This document shows, in pieces, positions 8,512-15,713 of a stretch of 64,000 bases of DNA. The notes under the pieces were generated by a model. It was not told the origin of the DNA and did no database searches. It saw only the letters and a list, made by a program, of their open reading frames with translations. Position numbers and translations under genes: made by a program. The DNA comes from JAEKNW01 sp963677815 (GTDB lineage: Bacteria; Cloacimonadota; Cloacimonadia; Cloacimonadales; JAFGVF01), in the NCBI GenBank assembly GCA_963677815.1, contig OY782499.1, positions 2,418,001-2,482,000 on the forward strand, given 5' to 3'. Numbering within the stretch: the stretch's first letter is position 1; the number at the start of each line of letters is the position of its first letter.

Positions 8512-8982
8512 CTATATCTCCACACTATTGAGTTGTTTTTCTATCCAGGACTTGCCCTTTTCAATTACTTGAGCAGGGATATTACGTTCTGGTATTCCAA
8601 CCTTGCTGTGCTTTCTGGAAATCATAAAAGCCATTTGCTTGGCTTTCATCTTCTTGTCATTCTTGTCATACCAAACTATACGACGTGTTTTTATCCACTC
8701 AACAAGGGGCTCAATAGGTGTCCAAGAAGGAACCTTACCACCCAAAACATATTGTGCATGCTCCACATTACTACCTAGCTTCAACCCTAAATAATTACCC
8801 TCCTGGACTACTTCATGATCCATATTTCTAACAAAATCTCCACTAGCCCATATATGCTGTTGTCTAGCTTCTTTCTTCATCTGACCCTGGAGAACAACTC
8901 CAATTTTGTCCAACCTAAGCATATAAGCCTGAGTAACAAAATCTAACATCTTCTTAGCTGTGAAGTTTGAATCACTAGACAT
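8512..8982 (-). CDS. HK97 gp10-like tail completion / virion morphogenesis protein
   Basis: A 156-residue protein with the sequence VEHAQYVLGGKVPSWTPIEP followed by LVEWIKTR, typical of HK97 gp10-like and Mu gpG-type proteins that complete the tail or head-tail connection. The ATG at 8982 is preferred because AGGAG lies nine bases upstream; a TTG at 8988 would add two residues. It overlaps the preceding gene by a few bases. Confidence 0.7.
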   Translation of the reverse strand: MSSDSNFTAKKMLDFVTQAYMLRLDKIGVVLQGQMKKEARQQHIWASGDFVRNMDHEVVQEGNYLGLKLGSNVEHAQYVLGGKVPSWTPIEPLVEWIKTRRIVWYDKNDKKMKAKQMAFMISRKHSKVGIPERNIPAQVIEKGKSWIEKQLNSVEI

Positions 8983-9454
8983 CTTCAATATCTCCTATTA
9001 TGCCAACCCTATACTTAGATTTCTTCTTAGCTGATACCAGTCTTAACCTTTCCAAACCTACAGTATTTAAGAAGTCTTTAATACCTGATAAAGCCATTTC
9101 TTCTAGGCTATTACGGTATTTAGTAAGTTCATCATGCTTTAATATCTCTGTTGAGTTTTCTTCTATACCAGTCTTGACAACAAAGCCTTTACCTATTGAG
9201 TTTAAATTCATCAAAGGCATTGCTTGAACATAAGTGAACAATCCTCCAGCTACTTCACCTGAAGTAACTTGGCCAGGTGTAAAATCACCTTCACCAGTTG
9301 TAAGCTTAAGCCAAAAATCAGACTTAACATACTTCTGAAGTCTCTCCAAAGCTACTGTATGTTGCTCAGACCAAATAGAATTAGTCCGCATATTAGCTGG
9401 AAGATTGTTAACACTTAACACCCTTTCCACACTCATCGGAAACACACCCGACAT
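8975..9454 (-). CDS. first gene of late operon, probable head-tail connector-type protein
   Basis: A 159-residue protein opening the leftward structural operon (GAGAGGTAATTCT before the ATG). It is helical at both ends, with a central stretch TTGEGDFTPGQVTSGEVAGG. Position next to the tail-completion gene suggests a neck or connector role. I cannot assign a family. Confidence 0.5.
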   Translation of the reverse strand: MSGVFPMSVERVLSVNNLPANMRTNSIWSEQHTVALERLQKYVKSDFWLKLTTGEGDFTPGQVTSGEVAGGLFTYVQAMPLMNLNSIGKGFVVKTGIEENSTEILKHDELTKYRNSLEEMALSGIKDFLNTVGLERLRLVSAKKKSKYRVGIIGDIEDV

Positions 9455-9459
9455 AGAAT

Positions 9460-9550
9460 TACCTCTCTTTAATCTTTATTCTATATCCAATATGCAGAAA
9501 TTTAATTGATTGTCAAACACGCTAGTACACTACTGGCACAGTTGGCACAG
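9460..9550 (-). promoter_or_regulatory. candidate late promoter with direct repeats upstream
   Basis: On the minus strand a perfect TTGACA (9516-9511) lies about 55 bases before the first structural gene, with only a weak -10 candidate (TATTGG, 18-base spacer). Just upstream are two copies of CTGTGCCA, nine bases apart, at 9534-9550. A good -35, poor -10 and a repeat would suit a late promoter that needs an activator. The activator is not identified. Confidence 0.45.
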
Positions 9551-9572
9551 TATATTTTTTAAGCGAAAAAAA

Positions 9573-9594
9573 ACCTACCCGGAGAGGGGTAGGT
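9573..9594 (-). terminator. rho-independent terminator of the repressor operon
   Basis: A perfect 8-base stem, ACCTACCC / GGGTAGGT, with a 6-base loop. On the minus strand it is followed by seven T, so it ends leftward transcription coming from the repressor and its three downstream genes. It also insulates the late promoter from lysogenic transcription. The other flank is T-rich too (9601-9610), so it may work in both directions. Confidence 0.85.
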
Positions 9595-9637
9595 AGTCAT
9601 ATTTTTTTTTAGAAAATTTCCGTTATATATTTTAGTA

Positions 9638-10648
9638 TTACAGATTATCTATTTTCTGTATCTTCCTTTTAACGGTAGCCTTAGGGTTGTATTCTATAGC
9701 TAATAAGTAATTTTTTTTTGCATCTTCATACTTATTGTATTTGAAATAAATATCACCAATTTTAATATGTATTTGGGATTTATAGTTGTTTGAAGGTATG
9801 CGTTCTAAAGCTTTCATAAAATGCTCAAAATAAACCTGATAGTCATTAATGCTGTTTAGGTCTAATTCTTTTTCTGATATCTCTTTTGATATCATGTGAT
9901 ACAAATCGTACCCCGAGCATTTATCGACCCATTTAGGGTTTTGCAAGTTCATTCCAAGTAGGCACTTACCATCAAAAGAGTATATTATATTTAGGTTTTT
10001 TTCATCAATATGGATGGTTTTGCTTACCTCATCGATTCTTATATCAAACGAAGTAGCATTAATAACCAGAATTTGTTCTTTGTTTAATATATCAAATAAA
10101 AAGGTTTTATTACTATGCTCCTCAAAATCGCTTGATAATGTGGAACACAAACCATATCTGCCAGACAAGGAAATTTCATTGTTAGCCAGATTGGCTTTAA
10201 AGTTTTGGTTAATGAGCATATCTCCCAAGTTGTTAAAAACATAAAATATTCCTATAGTATCATTGCTCTCTAACCAGTCATTAACAACTACAGTTCCATT
10301 ATTGCTTACTTTTCCATCATTTGGCCTCTCTAACTCTTTCGAAAAAACTATTTTTCCATTATATATTAAAACTATGCATCCGTTATATTTAATATCATCC
10401 ATATAGTAAGAGTCGCTACAAGCAATAATGTATTTTCCATTAGGAGATTTTTCATATTTACCATAAAAAGCTAAAGATCGTATTCTTATAAACTCTTCGT
10501 GAAATGAGATATCATCGTTGATATTGATACTATCCTGTGTTAGTTTTTCTTTTGCAAGACTTTCATCGCTAATTTTTCCTTTATTTTTTTGATTATAAAC
10601 TATAAAAGCAACAACTACTATGATTAAAATAATAAGAAAAACTCCCAT
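9638..10648 (-). CDS. membrane-anchored protein with propeller-like region and C-terminal TPR (prophage cargo)
   Basis: A 336-residue protein. Residues 3-18 are one membrane segment with no cleavage site, so the rest is probably a tethered domain. Residues 55-235 show repeated strand patterns such as KYEKSPNGKYIIACSDS and NGTVVVNDWLESND, resembling irregular beta-propeller repeats. Residues 285-330 look like a TPR pair (KIGDIYFKYNKYEDAKKNY). It is the last gene of the unit beginning with the repressor, 34 bases after its neighbour, and ends just before the hairpin terminator. No structural phage family fits. Position suggests lysogenic conversion or exclusion, which is inference. Confidence 0.75.
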   Translation of the reverse strand: MGVFLIILIIVVVAFIVYNQKNKGKISDESLAKEKLTQDSININDDISFHEEFIRIRSLAFYGKYEKSPNGKYIIACSDSYYMDDIKYNGCIVLIYNGKIVFSKELERPNDGKVSNNGTVVVNDWLESNDTIGIFYVFNNLGDMLINQNFKANLANNEISLSGRYGLCSTLSSDFEEHSNKTFLFDILNKEQILVINATSFDIRIDEVSKTIHIDEKNLNIIYSFDGKCLLGMNLQNPKWVDKCSGYDLYHMISKEISEKELDLNSINDYQVYFEHFMKALERIPSNNYKSQIHIKIGDIYFKYNKYEDAKKNYLLAIEYNPKATVKRKIQKIDNL

Positions 10649-10682
10649 AATCTCTCCTTTATGTTACTAAATGTTATAGGCT

Positions 10683-11321
10683 TTAATAAATATTCTCTTC
10701 CATAAAATATGGTTTGTAGTCCCTGAACAAATCAGGGAAATTTTCAATAAATCTCTGTTCAACTATCTTATCTGTTCTAAAGATTTTTGGTTTAAAGTAT
10801 TCATTTACTTCTTTTTTTACTAGATATACACCCTGTTTATCTTTAACCCTATATATGTCCTCTTTACACTCTGGACATTTGCGTTTGCGATTAACTGGTT
10901 GTTCGAATAAATAGCCACAATGTGGGCATGTAACATCAGAATTGTTTAGGTGTACGTGCTCAAAAACCTGTTTTCTTCTTTCTTCAAGAACAGAACATTT
11001 TTCAAACATTTCAATATAATAAGAGAAATATGTATTTAGGTTACCTGTAGTAAATACGTCAAACTTCTTCATTAATTTTAGCATAACTCCGAGCCTAGAA
11101 TAAAATGTCTCGTAATTGCTTGTGTTCTCTACTATTTTGGCAGATTCGTAGATGATTCTAAGATCATTTCCTATCATTTTCTTCACCATCAAAGCTTTTG
11201 AGGATGATACTTTTTTGGTTTGAGTTATGGTAGGCTTATTATCTCTATTTTGTGGTCCTCCAACCTTTGAAGCAATAACAAAAAAAACAATAATTACAAC
11301 CAAAACAACAAAAATTTCCAT
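10683..11321 (-). CDS. membrane-anchored zinc-ribbon protein (prophage cargo)
   Basis: A 212-residue protein. Residues 2-20 form a membrane segment (EIFVVLVVIIVFFVIAS), the middle is helical, and the C-terminal third contains a four-cysteine zinc ribbon: CPHC, then CPEC about 16 residues later. A strong ribosome binding site (AAAGGAG) precedes the ATG. It lies between two other membrane proteins in the repressor unit. I do not recognise the family. Confidence 0.75.
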   Translation of the reverse strand: MEIFVVLVVIIVFFVIASKVGGPQNRDNKPTITQTKKVSSSKALMVKKMIGNDLRIIYESAKIVENTSNYETFYSRLGVMLKLMKKFDVFTTGNLNTYFSYYIEMFEKCSVLEERRKQVFEHVHLNNSDVTCPHCGYLFEQPVNRKRKCPECKEDIYRVKDKQGVYLVKKEVNEYFKPKIFRTDKIVEQRFIENFPDLFRDYKPYFMEENIY

Positions 11322-11361
11322 AACATCTCCTTTGTATTTTGTAGTTTATTTTCCACACTTC

Positions 11362-11541
11362 TTAAATAAAGTGCATTATAATCTTATATATAATATTCCC
11401 CAAAATTGCCGTTAACAAGCCTAAAACGAAACATAAAACGCCCATTAGACTAACTGGATACTTACCACAAGAAGTACAAACCTTACTCCCTTTAGGTAAC
11501 TTAGTCCCACAAAACTTACATATAATCATTTTAGATGCCAT
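11362..11541 (-). CDS. small zinc-ribbon membrane protein (prophage cargo)
   Basis: A 59-residue protein: a zinc ribbon at the N-terminus (CKFCG ... CTSCGK) then one long membrane segment (SLMGVLCFVLGLLTAILG) to the C-terminus. The ATG at 11541 is chosen because AGGGGG lies just upstream; a GTG two codons earlier is possible. It begins about 15 bases after the repressor stop codon and is almost certainly co-transcribed with it. Function unknown. Confidence 0.75.
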   Translation of the reverse strand: MASKMIICKFCGTKLPKGSKVCTSCGKYPVSLMGVLCFVLGLLTAILGNIIYKIIMHFI

Positions 11542-11555
11542 AACCACCCCCTATT

Positions 11556-11990
11556 TTATTTACTGCCTAACAGTTTACCCTGCAACCCTATAATCTCTCT
11601 AAACCTTTCTTTTATCTCTTCATTAAGCTCTTGATTTTCTTCCCTAAGCTTAGAGTTACGTTCACGTAACCGCACTAGCTCCTCTTGGGCTTTCTTAAGT
11701 TCTTCCTCTAATTGCTTGCGGTATGTGTCGCTTACTTCTTCTTTCTTTGACTTATCCCCTTTCGGCTTACATGGTTCATCTTCTCCCATAAACATGTTGC
11801 CCTCTCCAGTGATGAGCCAGTTCAAATTAATATTATAGGTTTTACTTATAATTTGAAGAGCTGAAATAGGAACAGAAACCTTCCCTTTTTCATAGTCTGA
11901 GATGTTAGGTTGGCTACATTTTAGTAACTTAGCTAACGCTATTTGGGATAATTTCAGTTTTTTTCTCATCAATATAAGTCTTTCATTCAT
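11556..11990 (-). CDS. phage repressor, XRE-family HTH with C-terminal coiled coil
   Basis: Residues 5-60 are a classic XRE helix-turn-helix (LSQIALAKLLKCSQPNISDY), followed by a linker and a long charged coiled coil from about 88 to 140 that would give dimers. There is no peptidase S24 domain, so induction would not be by RecA-driven self-cleavage. It is divergent from the early operon across a region with a 17-base palindrome, the layout of a lysogeny switch. I start at the ATG at 11990, with AGGAA six bases upstream; 11996 is the alternative. The three genes after it follow with small gaps. Confidence 0.88.
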   Translation of the reverse strand: MNERLILMRKKLKLSQIALAKLLKCSQPNISDYEKGKVSVPISALQIISKTYNINLNWLITGEGNMFMGEDEPCKPKGDKSKKEEVSDTYRKQLEEELKKAQEELVRLRERNSKLREENQELNEEIKERFREIIGLQGKLLGSK

Positions 11991-12139
11991 AAGCATTTCC
12001 TATACTTTAATTAATTATATATAATTATTTTCTATATTTTTCTTGACACTATAGCTATTTCCTATAGCTTTGTATTATACATATACACTAAAACATAAAA
12101 GAAAGTTTTAGTCAAGAAAATAAAATAAAGGAGTTAAAA
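11991..12139. promoter_or_regulatory. repressor/early operon divergent control region with operators
   Basis: Position 12053-12069 holds a palindrome with 6-base arms, AGCTAT TTCCT ATAGCT. A related shorter site, AGCATTTCCTATACT, sits at 11992-12006 over the repressor ribosome binding region, and both share ATTTCCTATA. A TTGACA at 12043-12048 and a TATTAT at 12073-12078 point rightward, though their 24-base spacing is too wide for one standard promoter. The palindrome lies between them, where a bound repressor would block the early promoter. The second site would allow self-regulation. Confidence 0.65.
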
Positions 12140-12301
12140 ATGACTTTTTACAAAATAGGAGACAAAGTTGAGTTAATTACCCCTTTCAAGGGTTATCGCT
12201 ATGGCGAAATTCAAGAAATACTAGATTATAAATTCCTTATCAAATTAGATAATGGACCTACATTAACCTGCTATGAAGATGAGTTTGAAGTTTTAGACTA
12301 G
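12140..12301 (+). CDS. small SH3-barrel-like protein, first gene of early operon
   Basis: A 53-residue gene beginning ATG at 12140, 8 bases after AAGGAG, and ending TAG at 12299-12301. The protein starts MTFYKIGDKVEL and alternates short strands with turns (FKGYRYGEIQEILDYKFLIK), resembling small KOW/Tudor-like barrels. As the first gene behind the early promoter it sits where Ner or Cro is found in Mu and lambda, but it has no helix-turn-helix. Function unknown. Confidence 0.65.
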   Translation: MTFYKIGDKVELITPFKGYRYGEIQEILDYKFLIKLDNGPTLTCYEDEFEVLD

Positions 12302-12309
12302 GAGGCCCA

Positions 12310-12585
12310 ATGCAAAAATGTACTAAAGCAGAAATCAAATTAGCGATGAAATCTAACAATATCTCTGTAGAAACACTTCGAAACTACATTATAGAACAAA
12401 CTAAAGAGCCAATATCAACATCTTACGTATATCACCTTATCAGTGGTATCAGACAATCAGAGAAAATCGAAAACATCATCTGGGGTTTATTAGGTTCATG
12501 GATTGAACACAATAGACAACATTCACCCCAGGCAATAAAACTTCCAAACCATCTCTACGACCCAGCAACAACACATAAATCATAA
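12310..12585 (+). CDS. small early protein, possible helix-turn-helix regulator
   Basis: A 91-residue gene with a strong ribosome binding site (TAGGAGG). Residues 15-50 have a helix-turn-helix-like pattern (NISVETLRNYIIEQTKEP then STSYVYHLISGIRQ) that could fill the Ner/Cro role. The last 30 residues are polar and proline-rich. Function is inferred only from location and pattern. Confidence 0.6.
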   Translation: MQKCTKAEIKLAMKSNNISVETLRNYIIEQTKEPISTSYVYHLISGIRQSEKIENIIWGLLGSWIEHNRQHSPQAIKLPNHLYDPATTHKS

Positions 12586-12788
12586 CATTAAATAAATAGA
12601 TCTTTTTAGCCTCATAGAGTGATTATTAGTGTAAATGTCGAACGGTGGAGATATTCTCCGCCAACATAAAAATACAACAAGACTAAAACACTTATTATAT
12701 CATGATTGTTACTATCCCAATGAAATCTTAATAATTCATTGAGTAACTAACAATCAAGAAACTTAAAAACAAATAAAAGGAAAACAAT
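12586..12788 (+). promoter_or_regulatory. 203-base leader with two hairpins, no gene
   Basis: No reading frame with a credible start is seen here. A short hairpin (GGTGGAGA / TCTCCGCC) lies at 12644-12662. A larger two-part hairpin spans 12703-12756: an outer stem TGATTGTTA / TAACAATCA, an inner stem CAATGAA / TTCATTG, and an AT-rich loop. The larger one closely resembles a hairpin in the host at 46164-46225. It could act as an attenuator or processing site ahead of the accessory genes. Confidence 0.45.
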
Positions 12789-13169
12789 ATGAAACACACC
12801 AAAGAATTAAAACCCCTAGCTTTTACCTATCTTAGTTGCAAACCAATAGACATAAGATTTTATCAGATGAACCAGGATATCTATATAAGTACAGAAGATT
12901 TAGTACCTGCCCTAGATTCAACCCAACTGCTCACTTGTTCCCTGTTAGCATTAAAAAAAGAGTTTTTAAAACCGTACTTAATTGAATATCATACAACAAC
13001 AGGGGGTATCCACTTCTATCTTGATGTATTTGGACTAGTATCCTTTGTGGCATTATTATCCGAACTAGACTCTTATGATAAGAAAAGACTATTTTGTTTG
13101 AGAGATGCAATCATTCTTCACTTAGCAAACTTATCCCAACCAATGTTAAGAGAGGTGGCTAATGGCTAG
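12789..13169 (+). CDS. phage early protein of unknown function
   Basis: A 126-residue gene with AAAAGGAAAACAAT before the ATG. It has mixed alpha/beta composition with a hydrophobic C-terminal half (YLDVFGLVSFVALLSEL). The layout of a short N-terminal strand region and a C-terminal helical region recalls phage anti-repressor-type proteins, but I see no decisive motif. Its end overlaps the next small gene by 8 bases. Confidence 0.6.
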   Translation: MKHTKELKPLAFTYLSCKPIDIRFYQMNQDIYISTEDLVPALDSTQLLTCSLLALKKEFLKPYLIEYHTTTGGIHFYLDVFGLVSFVALLSELDSYDKKRLFCLRDAIILHLANLSQPMLREVANG

Positions 13170-13326
13170 AACAAGAGAAGAAATCCTTATGGAAACAATA
13201 CGACTCAACCAGCTAAACATAGACAAATACAAGAGATTAGTGGTTATACACCAAAGAAACTTAAATGAAGCTCAAGCAGTGCTGAAAAGACTTAATGAAG
13301 AAAAGGAGAAGCCAACCAATGAATAA
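13162..13326 (+). CDS. small basic helical phage protein
   Basis: A 54-residue gene starting ATG at 13162, overlapping the end of the previous gene and overlapping the next start by 8 bases (ATGAATAA). AGAGGTGG precedes it. It is almost entirely charged helix (MARTREEILMETIRLNQLNI), probably a coiled coil. The coupled overlaps on both sides argue that it is translated. Confidence 0.6.
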   Translation: MARTREEILMETIRLNQLNIDKYKRLVVIHQRNLNEAQAVLKRLNEEKEKPTNE

Positions 13327-13873
13327 AATCTTCCTTGAAATAGACCAAGAAACCTACAACTTCCTAATGCAACTATCTCATGAAATGAATATACAAGATA
13401 ACTTAGCCACTGCTCCACCTTATGGCTATATAGTAATTTACGATGAGGATAGAGTATGTCAAGAAGGTGATGAAGAAAAGATCCTCTATTATAATCCTGA
13501 TGATTGTGAAGATTACGAAGAAGAAGAACTTTATGTGAAGTATGCAGAGTTTGTCCATGAAGCTCTTGAGACTAATGATGAAATCTTTTCATTTCCTGAT
13601 TGGCTTGCCCTGAAGTTTAGAGAAATACCAGTCAGAGAAGCCAAAGAAGTATGCCATTGGGCTAATGTTAACTACTTCCTAACCAGGAAAGCATTTGATC
13701 AACACATGCAAATCAACAAACATAATCTACCTCGGAACTCAAGGCCTTTCCTCATCCACAACTACCGAAATCAGGAAATGGAAAGGCTCCAAGAGTTTAT
13801 ACGAAATCTAACAATAAACCAAGATGAAACACCTAAATTTGATGTCAAGGACAAAGGAGAGAATGATGAGTAA
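13319..13873 (+). CDS. acidic phage protein of unknown function
   Basis: About 184 residues from the ATG at 13319, which has AAGGAG about ten bases upstream and fits the overlap with the previous stop; an ATG at 13295 would lengthen it by eight residues. It contains a very acidic stretch near residues 45-75 (DDCEDYEEEELYVKY) and an aromatic middle. Acidic, DNA-mimic-like proteins occur in anti-restriction, but that is speculation. No family recognised. Confidence 0.6.
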   Translation: MNKIFLEIDQETYNFLMQLSHEMNIQDNLATAPPYGYIVIYDEDRVCQEGDEEKILYYNPDDCEDYEEEELYVKYAEFVHEALETNDEIFSFPDWLALKFREIPVREAKEVCHWANVNYFLTRKAFDQHMQINKHNLPRNSRPFLIHNYRNQEMERLQEFIRNLTINQDETPKFDVKDKGENDE

Positions 13874-14123
13874 TATGGCTGCAGCTGCTGAGCAAGATAT
13901 GAAAAATGCAATAGGTAAAAAAGGCGAAAGGCGTTGTCAAAACTGCGAGTATTATTTGAATGAAGGAACCCCTGTCTGCAAAAGATATCCTCCTAGGGTT
14001 GTTCACTATGGATATATACATGGTTCCTATGAAAATGAGATAAAACATGAATGGGTTTTTGCAAGGACATCACCTTTAAATTGGTGTGGAGAATGGAGAA
14101 GATTAGTAAGGAGCGAAAGATGA
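13863..14123 (+). CDS. small cysteine-rich phage protein (C-x2-C ... C-x-x-YPP ... WCGE)
   Basis: An 86-residue protein from the ATG at 13863, with AAGGAGA directly upstream. The cysteines are spaced as in a recurring family of small phage and mobile-element proteins: CQNC, CKRYPP, then WCGEW near the end, probably binding zinc or an iron-sulfur cluster. The role of that family is not known to me. It overlaps both neighbours by a few bases, so it belongs to the coupled early cluster. Confidence 0.7.
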   Translation: MMSNMAAAAEQDMKNAIGKKGERRCQNCEYYLNEGTPVCKRYPPRVVHYGYIHGSYENEIKHEWVFARTSPLNWCGEWRRLVRSER

Positions 14124-14482
14124 TACTATTTTTTGCAGACTATATAGATTTCGATAAAGATAAAGAGTTAATTGATAGGTTATTAAAGCCTTTAGGAGTT
14201 AAATATAAGGTAACAGAGGACCCTGAAGATTTAATGAGATTAAGTGCTTATTCTGATGTATTTTTAGATTTTGGTGGGTTAGTATATATCCCTGGACACA
14301 TGACAATTTTTGAATCATATGCCAGAAATTTAGAGAATTTGGTAAACAATAATCCATCTATCAATTTCTATGTTACATCAATCATTGGAATGTCTTATTA
14401 CAAGGATGTTATGGAAAGGATAGAATATCCTAATTTACGATTTATCAGTCATATTAATAAAGATATTCTTCAGTATCTATAA
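14120..14482 (+). CDS. phage protein of unknown function
   Basis: A 120-residue protein whose ATG at 14120 overlaps the previous stop (ATGA) and has AAGGAGCG upstream; longer upstream starts lack such a site. It is alpha/beta-like, with strands such as MILFFADYIDF and DVFLDFGGLVYIPG and a C-terminal INFYVTSIIGMSYYKDVMER. No catalytic motif is evident. Confidence 0.65.
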   Translation: MILFFADYIDFDKDKELIDRLLKPLGVKYKVTEDPEDLMRLSAYSDVFLDFGGLVYIPGHMTIFESYARNLENLVNNNPSINFYVTSIIGMSYYKDVMERIEYPNLRFISHINKDILQYL

Positions 14483-14494
14483 CGAGGTATCACT

Positions 14495-14698
14495 ATGAAA
14501 GAAATCAAAAAATACATCTGGAAAGTGAAATATAAAGGCACTGATGCCCACATAACAGAGAAGGAAATTATAACCGAAAGTTACTCTACCTTAGCATTCT
14601 GGCTTAAAAACAGAATATGGGTAGAAACCATTACCCAAATAACCCTGGATAGAACAATTACAGAACTTATCCCAGAAAGCAAGGAGTTAATCCTATGA
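14495..14698 (+). CDS. small phage protein of unknown function
   Basis: A 67-residue gene with GAGGTATCACT before its ATG. It begins with strands (KEIKKYIWKVKYKG) and ends in a short acidic stretch. It overlaps the next gene by four bases (ATGA), implying coupled translation with the small membrane protein that follows. Confidence 0.6.
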   Translation: MKEIKKYIWKVKYKGTDAHITEKEIITESYSTLAFWLKNRIWVETITQITLDRTITELIPESKELIL

Positions 14699-14883
14699 CA
14701 GGACTGATTATATCAATATCCCTTATTGTTATCATATTCATCTATGCCCTTGGTAATACCAAAATCAAGAAATTAGAAGAAAAACTCTATTATGAGAGAC
14801 AAGAAAACTATAGACTTTACCAAAGGCTACACGATAAACAGCTAGATGATTACATAACCCAAGAACTATCACAAAACAAATAA
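14695..14883 (+). CDS. small single-span membrane protein with coiled coil
   Basis: A 62-residue protein: residues 2-18 are a membrane segment (TGLIISISLIVIIFIYA) and the rest is a charged coiled coil (KIKKLEEKLYYERQENYRLY). This is the architecture of i-spanins and other small phage membrane proteins. It sits in the early region, away from the lysozyme, so a lysis role is not supported by place. Confidence 0.65.
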   Translation: MTGLIISISLIVIIFIYALGNTKIKKLEEKLYYERQENYRLYQRLHDKQLDDYITQELSQNK

Positions 14884-14907
14884 CCTCCAATAAAACAGCA
14901 TTCCCTT

Positions 14908-14980
14908 AGCCCCTCATCTGAGGGGTTTTATAGGGGGTGTCTCTAATCCCCTTCCACGAGGGGGAATTAAAGGGGGTGTA
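14908..14980 (+). repeat. two copies of a dispersed GC-rich hairpin repeat
   Basis: Two adjacent units share the plan CCCCT...GAGGGG, a short AT-rich link, then GGGGGTGT. Further copies lie inside the next gene (about 15391-15424) and at 42116-42150; a related hairpin is at 47890-47923. They stand out from the AT-rich background. The second copy ends just before the ribosome binding site of the gene at 14991. Confidence 0.8.
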
Positions 14981-14990
14981 AGGAGCATTA

Positions 14991-15659
14991 ATGAAATCTA
15001 ACCGAGACCTATATATTGAAGCATCTGCTCTCATCGGCAAGGAGACTATGGAGCATAAGCAAAGACAATTCTTACAAAGACTAATCAAAAAACACTCTGG
15101 AACCAAAACTAAAAAGACTCCAGATAACTTCCAATCAACATGTGATATCATAATCAGACACCTCAACTATATGACTGGGTATCAATTCCGTTCTAATACA
15201 GCTGAAACAAAAGCTCTCATCAGAGCAAGATTAAAAGATGGCTTCACTATTGATGATTTCAAAGAAGTCGTCAATATTAAGGCTAAACAGTGGCTACATG
15301 ATGAAAACTATAAGTACCTAAGACCTAAAACCCTTTTCGGTACAAAATTTGAGGGGTACCTGCAAGAAGCTATTGCAGTTAAACCAAAACAATCCCCCTC
15401 CCCGAGGGGGAATACAGGGGGTGCTTCTTCTAATGAATACAAACCTCCTGAACCAACTCCAGAAGAAGTAGCCAAAGCCAAGAAATGGAAAGAAGAAGGT
15501 GAAAAACTAATCGAGCAATCCACTAATGAAGATTGGGCTGATTTCTTCCAACAACTCAAGATTTTTAAAAAGGAAGCCTATAGTCTAGGTCTTAAACACA
15601 ACCTAGTTAAAGGCCTTTTCATTGAATACCTAACAAAAAAACACAACAATAATCAATAA
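14991..15659 (+). CDS. phage replisome organiser-like protein (conserved phage C-terminal domain)
   Basis: A 222-residue protein. Residues 49-125 match the conserved C-terminal domain of phage replisome organisers: IIIRHLNYMTGYQFRSNTAE, then DGFTIDDFKEVVNIK and YLRPKTLFGTKFEGYL. Such proteins recruit replication factors, but a transposable phage replicates through MuA, so its role here may differ. Residues 134-147 (PSPRGNTGG region) are encoded by the GC-rich dispersed repeat, in frame. The C-terminal part is helical and charged. It ends 54 bases before the transposase start. Confidence 0.75.
   Translation: MKSNRDLYIEASALIGKETMEHKQRQFLQRLIKKHSGTKTKKTPDNFQSTCDIIIRHLNYMTGYQFRSNTAETKALIRARLKDGFTIDDFKEVVNIKAKQWLHDENYKYLRPKTLFGTKFEGYLQEAIAVKPKQSPSPRGNTGGASSNEYKPPEPTPEEVAKAKKWKEEGEKLIEQSTNEDWADFFQQLKIFKKEAYSLGLKHNLVKGLFIEYLTKKHNNNQ
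15391..15424 (+). repeat. GC-rich dispersed repeat embedded in coding sequence
   Basis: The unit (CCCCCTCCCCGAGGGGG followed by AATACAGGGGGTG) has the same plan as the two intergenic copies upstream. Here it lies inside the organiser-like gene without breaking the frame, adding a Pro/Gly/Ser-rich insert between the conserved domain and the C-terminal helices. Confidence 0.8.
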
Positions 15660-15713
15660 AGGAGATCATTATGTTTTATTGGAAGATGAATATCTCCACG
15701 AAAGGAGGTGCTG

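Noticed and set aside
12586..12788. tRNA or known riboswitch in the prophage leader
   Set aside because: Hairpins are present but no cloverleaf, T-loop motif or known riboswitch core was seen.
14695..14883. i-spanin (Rz)
   Set aside because: Architecture fits but it is in the early operon, far from lysozyme, with no overlapping outer-membrane lipoprotein gene.
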